From the NCBI RefSeq assembly GCF_016904885.1, contig NZ_JADWYI010000001.1, positions 8,923,224-8,987,223 of the forward strand: DNA of 64,000 nucleotides, read 5' to 3'. This DNA is from Archangium primigenium. GTDB lineage: Bacteria > Myxococcota > Myxococcia > Myxococcales > Myxococcaceae. Shown here piece after piece: positions 49,529 through 60,618 of the stretch. The first letter of the stretch is position 1. Each line of letters starts with the position of its first letter. A program made the position numbers and the translations under genes. The notes under the pieces are model-generated. The model saw only the letters and a list, made by a program, of their open reading frames with translations, was not told the DNA's origin and did no database searches.

Positions 49529-52437
49529 TCCGGGCTCAGGATGGCGCGCAGCCGCTCCGCCAGCACCTCGATGGCGAAGGGCTTGGTGATCATCTCCATG
49601 CCCTCGGCCAGGAAGCCGCCGCGCACCGCCGCGCCCTCGGCGTACCCCGTGATGAAGAGGACCTTGAGACCCGGTCGCTTCTGGCGCGCCACCTCCGCGA
49701 GCTGCCGGCCGTTCATCCCCGGCAGGCCCACGTCCGTGACGAGCAGATCGATGCGCGCGGGGCCCTCCAGGTGGGGCATCGCCTCCGGGGCGTTGCCCGC
49801 CTCCAGGGCCCGGTAGCCCAGGTCCGACAGCACGTCCATCACCACCATGCGCACGGACGGCTCGTCCTCCACCACCAGGACGGTCTCTCCCGCCAGCGCG
49901 CGGGGGGCCTCGCCCGTCGTCGTGCCCGCCAGCGCGGGCGCGAGCTCGGCCGCGTGCCGGGGCAGCAGCAGCGTGACGGCGGTGCCCTGGCCCACCTCGC
50001 TCTCGATGGACACGTGGCCGCCGGACTGGCGCGCGAACCCGTGGATCATCGGCAGACCCAGCCCCGTGCCCTGGCCCATGGGCTTGGTGGTGAAGAACGG
50101 CTCGAACGCCCGGGCCACCACGTGCGGTGGCATGCCCTGGCCCGTGTCCCGGACGCACACCCGCACGTAGTTGCCCGGCGCGAGCCCCTCGAAGGCCTGG
50201 GCGGCGGCCGCGTCCAGGTGCGTCTGGGACGTCTCGATCGTGAGCACCCCGCCGGTGGGCATGGCGTCGCGCGCGTTGATGACCAGGTTGAGCACCGCGC
50301 TCTCGAACTGACTGCTGTCGGTGAGCGCGGGGCCCAGCCCGGACTCGAGCGCCAGGCGCAGCGCGACCTTCTCACCCAGCGTGCGCTGGAGCAGATCCTC
50401 CAGGGCCGCCACCCGGGCATTGATGTCCGTGGGCTTCACGTCCAGCGATTGCCGACGCGCGAAGGCGAGCAGCCGGTGGGTGAGCGCGGCGGCGCGGTTG
50501 GCCGAGGTGACGGCCGCGTCGATGTAGCGCTGCGTGTTGTCCAGCTTGCCGTTGCGGATCCGCAGCCCGAGCAGTTGCAGTGCCCCGATGATGCCGGCCA
50601 GCAGGTTGTTGAAGTCGTGGGCGATGCCCCCGGTGAGCTGGCCCACGGCCTCCATCTTCTGGGACTGGCGCAGCTGCTCCTGGGTCCGCTCCAGTTCCTC
50701 CTGGTGCGCGTGCTCCTGGGTCACGTCACGCGCCATGCAATAGAACAGACCGTCCGCCGGCACGGCCAGCCACGAGAACCACCGGTAGGACCCATCCTGG
50801 TGGCGCAGGCGGTTGACCAGGCGGAGGTTGCCGCCCTGCGCGGACAACGTCTCGAGCTCCCCAGGCGTCTGGACCCGGTCCTCGGGGTGCACCAGCCACG
50901 ACACGTCCCGGCCGAGCAGCTCCTTCTCGGACCAGCCGAGCAGCTCCGTCCAGGCGGGACTGATGCTCAGCCAGCGCCCTTCCCGGTCGGTGATGAGGAA
51001 GGGCGCCTGGGAGAGCGCCCACAGGCGGTTGCGCTCCTGGGTCTGGAACGCGACGCGCTGCTCCAGGGTGGCGTTGAGCGCGCGCGATTCCGCCTCCACG
51101 CGGGCCCGGTCCACGGCCTCGGTCGTCCGCGAGGCCACGTCCTCGGCGAGCGCGATGTCCTCTGGAGGCCAGGGCCTCGCCCGGGGGTGGTGCAGACAGA
51201 GCACCGCGCGCAACCGCCGCGCCCGCAGGAGCGGCACCATCAGCACCGCGCGTCCCGCCGGGCACTGACCGTCGCGCGCCACCGTCCGCCCCCGGGCCAG
51301 CTCGGCGATGGACGCGGCGTCCATCGCCTCCAGCAAGGCCGACCCCTCGCCCCACTCCGCGAGCGGGGTCGCCGTGGCCGCCTCGGCGTCCACCTCGGCG
51401 TAGGCCACGCGGTGCAAGCTCAACTCCTGACCCAGCATCTCGGTCGCCACGGCCAGGATGTCCCGCGGACGCGAGAGCGTGCGCAACCGGTCCGAGAACG
51501 CCAGCAGGAAGGCCCGGCGCTGCTCGCCCTTGCGGCGCGCGTCGATGTCGAGCACCACGCCCGGAAAGCGCACGGCCCGGCCCTGGGCATCCCGCTCCAC
51601 GTGGCCATTGGCCTCGATCCACAACCAGGAGCCATCCGGCTGCCGGACGCGGAACTCGGCCCGGCTGGTGCCTCCCCGCTCGAGCGCCTGGGAGAGGTTC
51701 GCCTCGGCCCTGGCGAGATCCTCCGGATGGATGGACTGCACCACCTTCGCCATCGGGACGCCCACGGCGAGCTCCTCCGCCGAGAGCGTGGAGCGGCGCG
51801 CGAAGCGGGTGTCGGCGGTGAAGCGCTCGTGGACCACGTCCCAGGCCCAGAGGCCAATCACCGCGCCGGCCCCCAGCGCCAACTGGATGCGCTCGTTGGC
51901 CTCGCGCAGTTCCACCTCGGCGCGCTGGCGGCGCCGCTCCTCCAGCACGCTCGAGGTGTTCTCCGTCAGCACGGCCAGCACGCCCACGGGCCCCCCCTGG
52001 GCGTCGAGCAGGGGCGTGTAGAACAGATCCATCCACGCCTCCTCCCGCGTCCCGTTGCGGGAGAGGACGAGGGGCTGTTGCCTGAAGGACAGCGACTCGC
52101 CACGCAGCCCCGCGTCGAGGCCGCAGCGGTTGAAGTCCGCCGCCTCGGGCCACATCTCCAGGACCGAGCGCCCCAGGCTCCCGGGATGCCGAGTCCCCGA
52201 GAGGAGGGCATAGCCCTGGTTGTAGACGAGGTGCCCCTCGGCCCCCCACAGCAGGGCCATGGGCAGGGGCGAGCGCAGCAGGCTGTGGACCGTCGTCGCC
52301 AGGTAGGGGGGCCAGCCCTCCCGGGGGCCCAGGGGCGTGGTCGACCAGTCGAACTCCCGGACGCGCGTGGCCATTTCACCACCCGCGAGGACATCGAGAC
52401 GGCCAGAGTGAGCGGACATGGGGGGCGGAGGCGTCAT
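49525..52437 (-). CDS. PAS/GAF hybrid sensor histidine kinase with receiver domain
   Basis: 970 residues, soluble. Domains in order: PAS (about 25-165), PAS/PAC (about 175-300), GAF (about 315-455), PAS/PAC (about 475-600), HisKA with [11 protein letters not shown] near 602-612 (phospho-His about 606), HATPase with NLVINARDA and GTGLGLPMI, and a C-terminal receiver with the phospho-Asp in [13 protein letters not shown] near 901. The H-D-F-N-N box is typical of orphan hybrid kinases that signal by an internal phosphorelay. No cognate regulator is adjacent. The first ATG has no clear ribosome site; one six codons later is an alternative. Confidence 0.9.
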   Translation of the reverse strand: MTPPPPMSAHSGRLDVLAGGEMATRVREFDWSTTPLGPREGWPPYLATTVHSLLRSPLPMALLWGAEGHLVYNQGYALLSGTRHPGSLGRSVLEMWPEAADFNRCGLDAGLRGESLSFRQQPLVLSRNGTREEAWMDLFYTPLLDAQGGPVGVLAVLTENTSSVLEERRRQRAEVELREANERIQLALGAGAVIGLWAWDVVHERFTADTRFARRSTLSAEELAVGVPMAKVVQSIHPEDLARAEANLSQALERGGTSRAEFRVRQPDGSWLWIEANGHVERDAQGRAVRFPGVVLDIDARRKGEQRRAFLLAFSDRLRTLSRPRDILAVATEMLGQELSLHRVAYAEVDAEAATATPLAEWGEGSALLEAMDAASIAELARGRTVARDGQCPAGRAVLMVPLLRARRLRAVLCLHHPRARPWPPEDIALAEDVASRTTEAVDRARVEAESRALNATLEQRVAFQTQERNRLWALSQAPFLITDREGRWLSISPAWTELLGWSEKELLGRDVSWLVHPEDRVQTPGELETLSAQGGNLRLVNRLRHQDGSYRWFSWLAVPADGLFYCMARDVTQEHAHQEELERTQEQLRQSQKMEAVGQLTGGIAHDFNNLLAGIIGALQLLGLRIRNGKLDNTQRYIDAAVTSANRAAALTHRLLAFARRQSLDVKPTDINARVAALEDLLQRTLGEKVALRLALESGLGPALTDSSQFESAVLNLVINARDAMPTGGVLTIETSQTHLDAAAAQAFEGLAPGNYVRVCVRDTGQGMPPHVVARAFEPFFTTKPMGQGTGLGLPMIHGFARQSGGHVSIESEVGQGTAVTLLLPRHAAELAPALAGTTTGEAPRALAGETVLVVEDEPSVRMVVMDVLSDLGYRALEAGNAPEAMPHLEGPARIDLLVTDVGLPGMNGRQLAEVARQKRPGLKVLFITGYAEGAAVRGGFLAEGMEMITKPFAIEVLAERLRAILSPD

Positions 52438-52553
52438 GGGGGCGCGAGGGACAGGCGGGGACCCCTCTTATCCATCCCCCCACCCGGGCACAATCAAGCG
52501 TCCTGAAGCCCGTCCAACGAACTCATGGCGATGTCGGACACTCGGGCGGGGGC

Positions 52554-52982
52554 TCACAGCCGCTCATCGGTCGCCGCGTCCGCCTGCCCGCCGAAGAACA
52601 CGTCGAGCACCCGCTGGAACAGGGCCTGGGAGGGCTCGGCGCGCAGGAACAGCGTCATCGAGGAGCGGAGCTTCTGCGCGTCGATGTCCCCGAGCAGGGC
52701 ATCCGCGGAGGGGGCGGACGACTCCGCCACGGCGCGCGCGCAATCGAGCAGCCTGGGCCCGAGCACCGGGTGGGCGAGATAGGCCCGCGCCTCCTCCAGC
52801 GAGCCGATCGCGAAGCGCTGGGCCATGGCGCTGCGGCCGAGCCCCGCCACCTGGGGGAAGACGAACCACATCCAGTGGGACGTCTTCCGCCCGCGGCGCA
52901 GCTCGGCGAGGGCCCGCGCGTAGGTGCCACCATCCTCTTGCGCCTGGACGAACCGGGCGAGGTCGTGAGGGTCGTTGCTCAT
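52554..52982 (-). CDS. DUF1810-family protein
   Basis: 142 residues from ATG at 52982, preferred to a start twelve codons upstream. The family pattern is clear: 'DLARFVQAQEDGGTYARALAELRRGRKTSHWMWFVFPQ' at the start, 'GLGRSAMAQRFAIGSLEEARAYLAHPVLGPRL' in the middle and 'SSMTLFLRA...FQRVLDVFFGG' at the end. DUF1810 proteins are small cytoplasmic alpha-helical proteins of unknown function. It is divergent from the GHKL ATPase across a 265-base spacer. Confidence 0.82.
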   Translation of the reverse strand: MSNDPHDLARFVQAQEDGGTYARALAELRRGRKTSHWMWFVFPQVAGLGRSAMAQRFAIGSLEEARAYLAHPVLGPRLLDCARAVAESSAPSADALLGDIDAQKLRSSMTLFLRAEPSQALFQRVLDVFFGGQADAATDERL

Positions 52983-53110
52983 CCCCGGGAGGCTATGCGC
53001 GGCCCCGGAGAAAATCACCCCACCGCACGGAGTACCCGACGCATGACCCGCCCTCGCTTCCGCCAGGGATTGGACCGACAGACGCGACAGGCACGGGGGT
53101 CAGGGCAACT

Positions 53111-53126
53111 ACCCCTCTTGGGGTAT
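53111..53126. promoter_or_regulatory. Inverted repeat TACCCC-TCTT-GGGGTA between DUF1810 and the GHKL gene
   Basis: A perfect 6-base dyad, 122-137 bases upstream of the GHKL ATPase start. The rest of the 265-base spacer holds a GGATGGAC direct repeat near 53211-53225 and a strong GGGAGGGG ribosome site before the ATG, but no clear -10 box. Confidence 0.35.
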
Positions 53127-53247
53127 GGGGCGCCGTTCAAACCAGTCGCTCCACTAAACAGGCGCGCAGGGGTGAGCCGCGCCCCACCCGCACGCCATTT
53201 CAGGCCCGTCGGGATGGACGTAGGATGGACGCCTCGGGAGGGGACTG

Positions 53248-55149
53248 ATGGCGTTCAAGCCAGTGCAATACAAAGAGGTCCAGAACTTCATCAATCGCGC
53301 GTACAACGAATGCCAGCCATTCCAGTGGGCACGTGAGACGTTGAAGAATGCCCTCGAAGCCGGCGCCACCCAGGTCCATTTCGGAGTCGAGTATCAGGCC
53401 GTCACGAACCTGGGCGTGTACCGTCGGCTCATCGCCGACAATGGCAAGGGGATGACGAGCAAGCAGTTGTACGACTACTTCTCGTACGCGGGCAGCGGGG
53501 AGAAGCGCATCGGCGGTGAACACGACAACTTCGGCATTGGCGCGAAGATTTCGCTGATGCCCTGGAACACCTACGGTCTTGTCATCGTGTCCTGGGTCGA
53601 GGGCTCGGCCTCGATGATCTGGATCCAGAAGGACCCGCGGACCGGTGAGTATGGACTTCGCGACTTCGAGGAGTTCGACGATGAGAACGTCGTAGAGCCC
53701 TTTGATGACCGCGAGCACGGATGTGATTGGCGCAAGGTCAAACCCGATATCATCGACCAGCACGGAACCGTCATCGTCCTGTTGGGCAACAGGCCCGAGG
53801 ACGACACCGTGCTCGGCGACCCGTCCAGGATCACCGAGAAGAGCGCCTCGAAGAACCTCATCCACTACTTGAATCACCGCTTCTGGACACTCCCCGACGG
53901 CGCCGAGGTCACGGTCAACCGGTTCCTGAACGACACCCATAAGCCCCACTGGCCCAAGACCATCCACGAGGGCCGCAGCTCCATCGAGGGGCTCATGCGC
54001 AAGGGCGCGTACATCGGTCTGTACGGGGGTCGGACGCACATCACCCAGGAGCGCAAGCGGGACAAGGCGGACGTGCGCACGGGCACCGTCGCGCTGAGCA
54101 ACAGCACACGCGCACACTGGTTCCTCCTCCGGAGCGGCGATCTCCCGGATGCCGCCCAGGGGCCCGCTCACAGCTTCATCGGGGTGCTCTACAAGGACGA
54201 GTTGTACAACGTGACCTCGCACCACTCCGCCTACCGCACGATGGGGGTCACACCGCAAATCGTCCGATCCCGGCTCTGGGTCATCATCGAGCCCCCCTTG
54301 GACAACCCCCCGGACGTGCGCGGTGTCTACCCGGAGAGCGCCCGAAGCGCGCTCAAGTGCTCGCTCACGCCAGATCTCTCGTTGCCCGTGAATGACTGGC
54401 TCGCGGAGTTCGCCAGGCACATGCCCGAGGAGATCCGCCAGGCGCTGGCGGCGGCCTTCGGCGAGCAGCGCGAGGAGTCCGGCCTGACCTCCAAGCTGAT
54501 GGAGCGCCTGTCGCAGTACCTTCAGCTCTGGGGCAAGAAGTTCAAGCAGCGCAAGTTGATGGTCGTCGAGGGTGGGGGCGCCGAGTCCATGGATCCCCAC
54601 ACGCCCCTGCCTGGGGGTCCAGGCGTCTCGGGCGACCCGGTTGACCCCCTCCTCCCGGACAGGCAGGGCGAGCGCCGGACACACACCCTCTCCGCGAGGA
54701 CGCCGAACGACACGCACGCGGAGGGCGGTGACCAGAAGAACGCGAGGCGCATCGAGCACCCACGTCAGCCTCCTCACATCCTCTGGCGGGAGAAGACGGA
54801 CTTCGAGGATCCCGAGAACCACTTCGCGCAGTGGATCGACGCGCAGAACGTCATTCAGCTCAACGAGCACCACCGCATCATCACCGAGCAGATCGAGCGG
54901 TGGCAGGCGCGCTACCCGGACCACCTCGCCGAAGAGGTGTCCATCAAGGTCCGCGAGGTCTACCAGGCCGCAGTGTTGAGCGTGTTCCTGGCCACGGAGG
55001 CCCTGAGCCTGGGCAAGTTCGATCGAGACAAGCGCTTCCGTTCTCCCGATGCGCTGACCGTCGCCCTGTTGGGCTACTTCCGCGAGGACGAGATCCTCCG
55101 GCAGCAACTGTCCTATTTGGGAAAAGCAAAGGGCGAGTCCGTGGCGTGA
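53248..55149 (+). CDS. Stand-alone GHKL (Hsp90/MORC-like) ATPase of unknown function
   Basis: 633 residues. The GHKL ATP site is complete: N-box ETLKNALEAGA (Glu30, Asn34), G1 box DNGKGM (64-69), and G2 GIGAK (96-100), preceded by 'YFSYAGSGEKRIGGEHDNFG', a lid segment like that of MORC/paraMORC ATPases rather than histidine kinases. No HisKA, receiver or transducer is present. Residues about 200-420 likely form an S5-type transducer fold, then a Pro/Gly-rich linker (about 445-510) and an acidic helical C-terminal domain. Bacterial paraMORC-type ATPases occur in restriction-like conflict systems, but no nuclease is adjacent. GGGAGGGG precedes the start. Confidence 0.65.
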   Translation: MAFKPVQYKEVQNFINRAYNECQPFQWARETLKNALEAGATQVHFGVEYQAVTNLGVYRRLIADNGKGMTSKQLYDYFSYAGSGEKRIGGEHDNFGIGAKISLMPWNTYGLVIVSWVEGSASMIWIQKDPRTGEYGLRDFEEFDDENVVEPFDDREHGCDWRKVKPDIIDQHGTVIVLLGNRPEDDTVLGDPSRITEKSASKNLIHYLNHRFWTLPDGAEVTVNRFLNDTHKPHWPKTIHEGRSSIEGLMRKGAYIGLYGGRTHITQERKRDKADVRTGTVALSNSTRAHWFLLRSGDLPDAAQGPAHSFIGVLYKDELYNVTSHHSAYRTMGVTPQIVRSRLWVIIEPPLDNPPDVRGVYPESARSALKCSLTPDLSLPVNDWLAEFARHMPEEIRQALAAAFGEQREESGLTSKLMERLSQYLQLWGKKFKQRKLMVVEGGGAESMDPHTPLPGGPGVSGDPVDPLLPDRQGERRTHTLSARTPNDTHAEGGDQKNARRIEHPRQPPHILWREKTDFEDPENHFAQWIDAQNVIQLNEHHRIITEQIERWQARYPDHLAEEVSIKVREVYQAAVLSVFLATEALSLGKFDRDKRFRSPDALTVALLGYFREDEILRQQLSYLGKAKGESVA

Positions 55150-55217
55150 GCGCCTCCAGACCCGCCCCGCCTCGGCTGCCCCAGGCAGCCGAGGGACGCG
55201 TCATCCCCTCGGGGGAC

Positions 55218-56117
55218 TTACTGCCACTGGAAGACGCGCACCCAGTCGACTTCCATGGACTGGGGCGTCTTGCGGATGAGGTCCAGCGTGGACTGCGGCA
55301 CGCCCGGGTACGGCGAGGAGGCGCCGTTCACGCCCTGCGGGTAGGAGCCACCCACCGCCAGGTTGAGGATGATGAAGAACTGCTTGTCATACACCCAGTT
55401 GCCGTAGCGGGTGACGTCGGCCTTGTTGACCTGCTTGACCTGCACGCCGTCGATGAACCACTTGATGTCCGAGGGCGAGTACTCCGTGCGGTACACGTGG
55501 AAGTTGCTCACCGACGAGTTCGGGTAGAAGCGCGAGTTGATGGGGGTGTTGCCCGAGTAGCCGGGGCCGTGCAGGGCGCCGGAGATCCAGTCGCCGTAGC
55601 CCACGTTCTCCATGATGTCGAGCTCACCGCACTGGGGCCAGCCAACCTGGTTGATGTCGCTGCCGAGCAGCCAGAAGGCCGGCCACAGGCCCGGGCCCAC
55701 CGGCATCTTGATGCGCGCCTCGATGCGGGTGTGGCCGAACTGGCGCTTGCCCGCGCTCTCCAGACGGCCCGAGGTGAACGGATAGCCGTTCTTGGACTCC
55801 GCGCGGGCGGTGAGCTTGAGCGTGCCGTTGCTCACCGACACGTTCGACGACGAGGTGGTGTACTGCTGCTGCTCGTTGTTGACGTGGATGTCGGTGATGT
55901 ACGACCAGTTGGACTGGTCCACGCTGGTGCCGTTGAACTCGTCGCTCCAGATCTGCACCCAGCCCGCGAGCTTCTGCTCCTGCTGCCCGGCCTGCTCCGG
56001 CGCGCCCTGCTCCAACTCGCCGCCACAGCCGGCGGCGAGCAGCATCGTGCCGCCAAGGCCCAACGCCAGGAAACGCTTCCAACCGCCTGAACGCTTCGAA
56101 TGGGTGATCGTGGTCAT
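55218..56117 (-). CDS. Glycoside hydrolase family 16 lipoprotein (beta-glucanase)
   Basis: 299 residues; ATG at 56117 with AGGCGCGCC upstream, preferred to one four codons earlier. A lipobox (LLAAGC, Cys31) and an acidic Gln-rich linker lead to the GH16 domain: WSDEFNG near 57-63, 'GRLESAGKRQFGHTRIEARIKMP', and the catalytic ELDIME (Glu165 nucleophile, Asp167, Glu170 acid/base) after 'PAFWLLGSDINQVGWPQCG'. It should cleave beta-1,3 or mixed-linkage glucans (laminarin, yeast wall) at the cell surface. An AT-rich promoter with repeated TGATTT lies upstream. Confidence 0.9.
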   Translation of the reverse strand: MTTITHSKRSGGWKRFLALGLGGTMLLAAGCGGELEQGAPEQAGQQEQKLAGWVQIWSDEFNGTSVDQSNWSYITDIHVNNEQQQYTTSSSNVSVSNGTLKLTARAESKNGYPFTSGRLESAGKRQFGHTRIEARIKMPVGPGLWPAFWLLGSDINQVGWPQCGELDIMENVGYGDWISGALHGPGYSGNTPINSRFYPNSSVSNFHVYRTEYSPSDIKWFIDGVQVKQVNKADVTRYGNWVYDKQFFIILNLAVGGSYPQGVNGASSPYPGVPQSTLDLIRKTPQSMEVDWVRVFQWQ

Positions 56118-56144
56118 GGCGCGCCTCATACCACGATTTCCCGC

Positions 56145-56175
56145 AAATCACGACTAAATGATTTATCCCTGATTT
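56145..56175 (-). promoter_or_regulatory. AAATCA/TGATTT repeats upstream of the GH16 gene
   Basis: TGATTT occurs at 56159-56164 and 56170-56175, 11 bases apart (one helical turn), with an inverted AAATCA at 56145-56150. They lie 28-58 bases upstream of the GH16 start, within a locally AT-rich patch that stands out in this GC-rich window. Spacing and repetition suggest regulator half-sites overlapping the promoter. Confidence 0.45.
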
Positions 56176-56229
56176 AACGCAATCCGTCACCTTGCGACAT
56201 CAAAGCTTTCCCCTCCGGCGGCACGGGGC

Positions 56230-57021
56230 TCACAGGCTGATGTAGCCCTCCAGGAAGAGCACGGCCTGGCCGGCGATGCCCACGCGCTCGCCGCGGTCCT
56301 CGCACTGGAGCACGCCGCCGCGCGCGGACACCTGGTGCGCGAGCAGCTTGGACTTGCCGAGCTCCCGGGCCCAGTACGGCACTAGCGAGCAGTGCGCCGA
56401 GCCCGTCACCGGATCCTCCGGCACGCCCACGCGCGGCGCGAAGAAGCGCGAGACGAAGTCCGCCTGGGCGCCCCGGGCGGTGGCCACCACCGCGAACACG
56501 TCCAGCGCGGCGAGCCTGCCCATGTCTGGATTGAGCGCCCGCACTTCCTCCTCGCTGTCGAAGACGGCCAGCAGGTCACGCGACAGCCACGTCTCCCGGG
56601 GCGTGGCGCCCAGGGCCTCGGCGAGCCCGTCTGGCGGCGCGCACGGCTCGGGCGGCCGCGAGGGGAAGTCCATCTCCATCCAACCGTCCTCGCCCTGCGT
56701 CACCACCAGGGGGCCCGAGCGCGAGTTGAACTGGGCCCGCTCCAGACCCGGCGCCAGCCGCGTGAAGAGGATATAGGCCGAGGCGAGCGTGGCATGGCCA
56801 CACAGGTCCACTTCCTGAAGGGGGGTGAACCAGCGGATCTGCCAGCCCCTCACCTCGTCGCGCAGCACGAAGGCCGTCTCGGACAGGTTGTTCTCCAGGG
56901 CGATGGCCTGGAGCACGTCATCCGGCAACCACGTGTCCAGCGGACACACCGCGGCGGGATTGCCTCCGAAGACCTGGGAGGTGAAGGCATCGACCTGGTA
57001 CAGGCGCAGACGGATGGACAT
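56230..57021 (-). CDS. PhzF-family isomerase-like protein
   Basis: 263 residues from ATG at 57021. The family signature is clear: 'YQVDAFTSQVFGGNPAAVCPLD' opening, 'ALENNLSETAFVL' with catalytic-position Glu48, 'WFTPLQEVDLCGHATLASAY', and the C-terminal 'APRVGVPEDPVTGSAHCSLVPYWA'. PhzF itself isomerises a phenazine precursor, but most family members have unknown small-molecule substrates; no phenazine genes are adjacent. The SDR gene lies 20 bases upstream on the same strand, so the two are probably co-transcribed. Confidence 0.86.
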   Translation of the reverse strand: MSIRLRLYQVDAFTSQVFGGNPAAVCPLDTWLPDDVLQAIALENNLSETAFVLRDEVRGWQIRWFTPLQEVDLCGHATLASAYILFTRLAPGLERAQFNSRSGPLVVTQGEDGWMEMDFPSRPPEPCAPPDGLAEALGATPRETWLSRDLLAVFDSEEEVRALNPDMGRLAALDVFAVVATARGAQADFVSRFFAPRVGVPEDPVTGSAHCSLVPYWARELGKSKLLAHQVSARGGVLQCEDRGERVGIAGQAVLFLEGYISL

Positions 57022-57041
57022 GGGTCGGTTCGGGGCCGGGG

Positions 57042-58561
<1,520 letters not shown>

Positions 58562-58573
58562 CCAGACAGACCT

Positions 58574-58595
58574 GGAAACATTTCCAAAGGGGAAA
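58574..58595 (+). promoter_or_regulatory. GGAAA/TTTCC dyads upstream of the phosphatase lipoprotein gene
   Basis: GGAAA (58574-58578), CA, TTTCC (58581-58585), then GGAAA again (58591-58595), giving two overlapping inverted pairs 34-55 bases before the ATG. Could bind a dimeric regulator or form a short hairpin after the preceding stop. Confidence 0.35.
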
Positions 58596-58628
58596 TGGGG
58601 GGGTTGCGCACCCGTTGCAGGCCCCACG

Positions 58629-60596
58629 ATGCACAAACCCAACCGATTGTTGTCCGTGTCCCGCCTGCTGGGTGTCTTGCTCGTCGCGGGCTGTGGTGAT
58701 TCCCCCGAGACCGACTCCGCGCTCCCGCCCGTCCCCTCCGCGTCCGAGCCCACGCCCATTGGAGGGGAGACGGACAAGGCCCCCTCCCAGCCCACCGAGC
58801 AGCCCGCCGAGGAGTCCTCCGGCGAGGAGGTGGGCAAGCCCAACGAGTCCGCCATCGTCGTGAGCAACTGCAACGTGTTGCCCACGCAGACCCCGTCCGC
58901 CAGCGGCGATGACGGCGATGGCAACGTGGCCAGCCACACCCAGGATGACAACCTGAGCACGCGCTGGAGCGCGCTGGGCAAGGGCGTGTGGCTCACGCTC
59001 GACCTGGGCAGCGCCCAATCCCTCTCCGGGGTCGCCGTCGCCTGGCATCAGGGCGACAAGCGCCAGAACCAGTACGTCCTGTCCACCTCCACCGACGGCG
59101 CCACCTTCACCCAGGCGGGCTCGGGCACGAGCGCCCTGACGACGGCCGCCCAGACGTATGCATTCTCCGCGGCGCGCACGGCGCGCTACGTGCGCGTCAC
59201 CGTCAATGGCAACACCGCCAACGACTGGGGCTCCATCACCGAGGCGCGTGCCTGTGGCGCGGGCGGGTCGTCGACTCCGACCCCGACCCCGCCGTCCTCG
59301 GCGGACTCCGGCCCCGCGCTGCCCCGCCAGCCCTACCTGCAGAGCGTGACCACCACGAGCGCCATCGTGGCGTTCCGCACCAGCGCCTCCTGCTCGCCCC
59401 TGGTGCGCTACGGCGAGGGCGCGGACGTGTCGCGCACGGCCACCGCCACCGCCACCGGCTGGCAGCACGCGATCAAGCTCACGGGCCTGTCCCCCGGCCG
59501 CACCTACAGCTACGTGGTGCAGGCGTGCGGCTCCACCACCGGCGTGCGCAGCTTCCAGAGCGCCACCGGCCCGGACACCCGCAAGGTGCGCTTCACCGCC
59601 ATGGGGGACTTCGGCACGGGTGGCTCGCTCCAGTCCAAGGTGCTCGCCCTGCTCGGCCAGTCCTCGCGCGCGGGTGAATTCCTGCTCACGCTCGGCGACA
59701 ACGCCTACTCCTCCGGCACCGAGGCGGAGTTCCAGAGCAACATGTTCAAGCCCATGGCGGCGCTGCTCCGGAGCACGCCCCTGTTCACCACGCCGGGCAA
59801 CCACGAGTACATCACCAAGAACGCCCAGCCCTACCTGGACAACTTCTACCTGCCCAGCAACAACCCCGCGGGCAGCGAGCGCTACTACTCCTTCGATTGG
59901 GGTCCGGTGCACTTCGTGTCGCTCGACTCCAACTGCTCCAGCTTCCCGACGGCCGAGTGCACCAAGGCGCTGCAGCAGGCGTGGGTGAAGCAGGACCTGG
60001 CGGCCACCCGCCAGCCCTGGAAGATCGTCTTCTTCCACCACCCCGTGTGGTCCAGCGGCGAGCACGGCTCGAGCACGAGCACGCGCAACGCCTTCGCCTC
60101 CCTCTTCGAGCAGTACGGGGTGGACCTGGTGCTCACCGGGCATGATCACAACTACGAGCGCTCCAAGCCGATGAAGGGCAGCGAGGTGGCGGCCTCGGGC
60201 ACGCGCGGCATTCCCTACCTGGTGGTGGGCAGCGGGGGCGCCACCCTGCGCCCCTTCGGCACCTCGCAGCCGAGCTGGTCCGCGTTCCGCGACAACACCA
60301 ACGTGGGCTACCTGGACGTGGCGGTGGACGGGGGCACGCTGACGGCGAAGTTCATCAGCTCCAGCAACGTCGTGCGCGACAGCCTCACGCTCACCAAGAC
60401 GGTGGCCAGCGGCGCGGACATCCCCCAGGCGCTCGCGGCCCAGCCCGCGGACAGCGCGCCCGTCCAGGGCCCCTGGTACGACCCCCACCGCCTGCCCGAC
60501 TTCCTCACGCCCGGGGTGGTGCCGCCCGCGGACACGCTGGAGTCGGTGGCGGACGCGCCCGAGCCCGCGCAGGGCTTCGTCCACGACCTGCCCTGA
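58629..60596 (+). CDS. Purple-acid-phosphatase-like lipoprotein with discoidin (F5/8) domain
   Basis: 655 residues. Lipobox LLVAGC (Cys22) and an acidic/Pro linker (about 25-75). Residues about 80-215 look like an F5/8 type C carbohydrate-binding domain (LSTRWSALGKGVWLTLDLGSAQSLSGV, YVRVTV). A fibronectin-III-like purple acid phosphatase N-domain (PRQPYLQSVTTTSAIV, RTYSYVV) is followed by the metallophosphatase with all motifs: GDFGTGG, GDNAYSSG, GNHEY, HHPVWSSGEHG and GHDHNYER. An extracellular phosphatase bound to polysaccharide is likely. The ATG at 58629 opens the signal peptide; a longer open frame upstream was not used. Confidence 0.88.
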   Translation: MHKPNRLLSVSRLLGVLLVAGCGDSPETDSALPPVPSASEPTPIGGETDKAPSQPTEQPAEESSGEEVGKPNESAIVVSNCNVLPTQTPSASGDDGDGNVASHTQDDNLSTRWSALGKGVWLTLDLGSAQSLSGVAVAWHQGDKRQNQYVLSTSTDGATFTQAGSGTSALTTAAQTYAFSAARTARYVRVTVNGNTANDWGSITEARACGAGGSSTPTPTPPSSADSGPALPRQPYLQSVTTTSAIVAFRTSASCSPLVRYGEGADVSRTATATATGWQHAIKLTGLSPGRTYSYVVQACGSTTGVRSFQSATGPDTRKVRFTAMGDFGTGGSLQSKVLALLGQSSRAGEFLLTLGDNAYSSGTEAEFQSNMFKPMAALLRSTPLFTTPGNHEYITKNAQPYLDNFYLPSNNPAGSERYYSFDWGPVHFVSLDSNCSSFPTAECTKALQQAWVKQDLAATRQPWKIVFFHHPVWSSGEHGSSTSTRNAFASLFEQYGVDLVLTGHDHNYERSKPMKGSEVAASGTRGIPYLVVGSGGATLRPFGTSQPSWSAFRDNTNVGYLDVAVDGGTLTAKFISSSNVVRDSLTLTKTVASGADIPQALAAQPADSAPVQGPWYDPHRLPDFLTPGVVPPADTLESVADAPEPAQGFVHDLP

Positions 60597-60618
60597 AGCG
60601 GCGTATAGGATGCGGTCC

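Noticed and set aside
53200-55107. A 635-codon minus-strand frame opposite the GHKL ATPase
   Set aside because: No domain, and the + strand carries intact N, G1 and G2 boxes plus a strong ribosome site.
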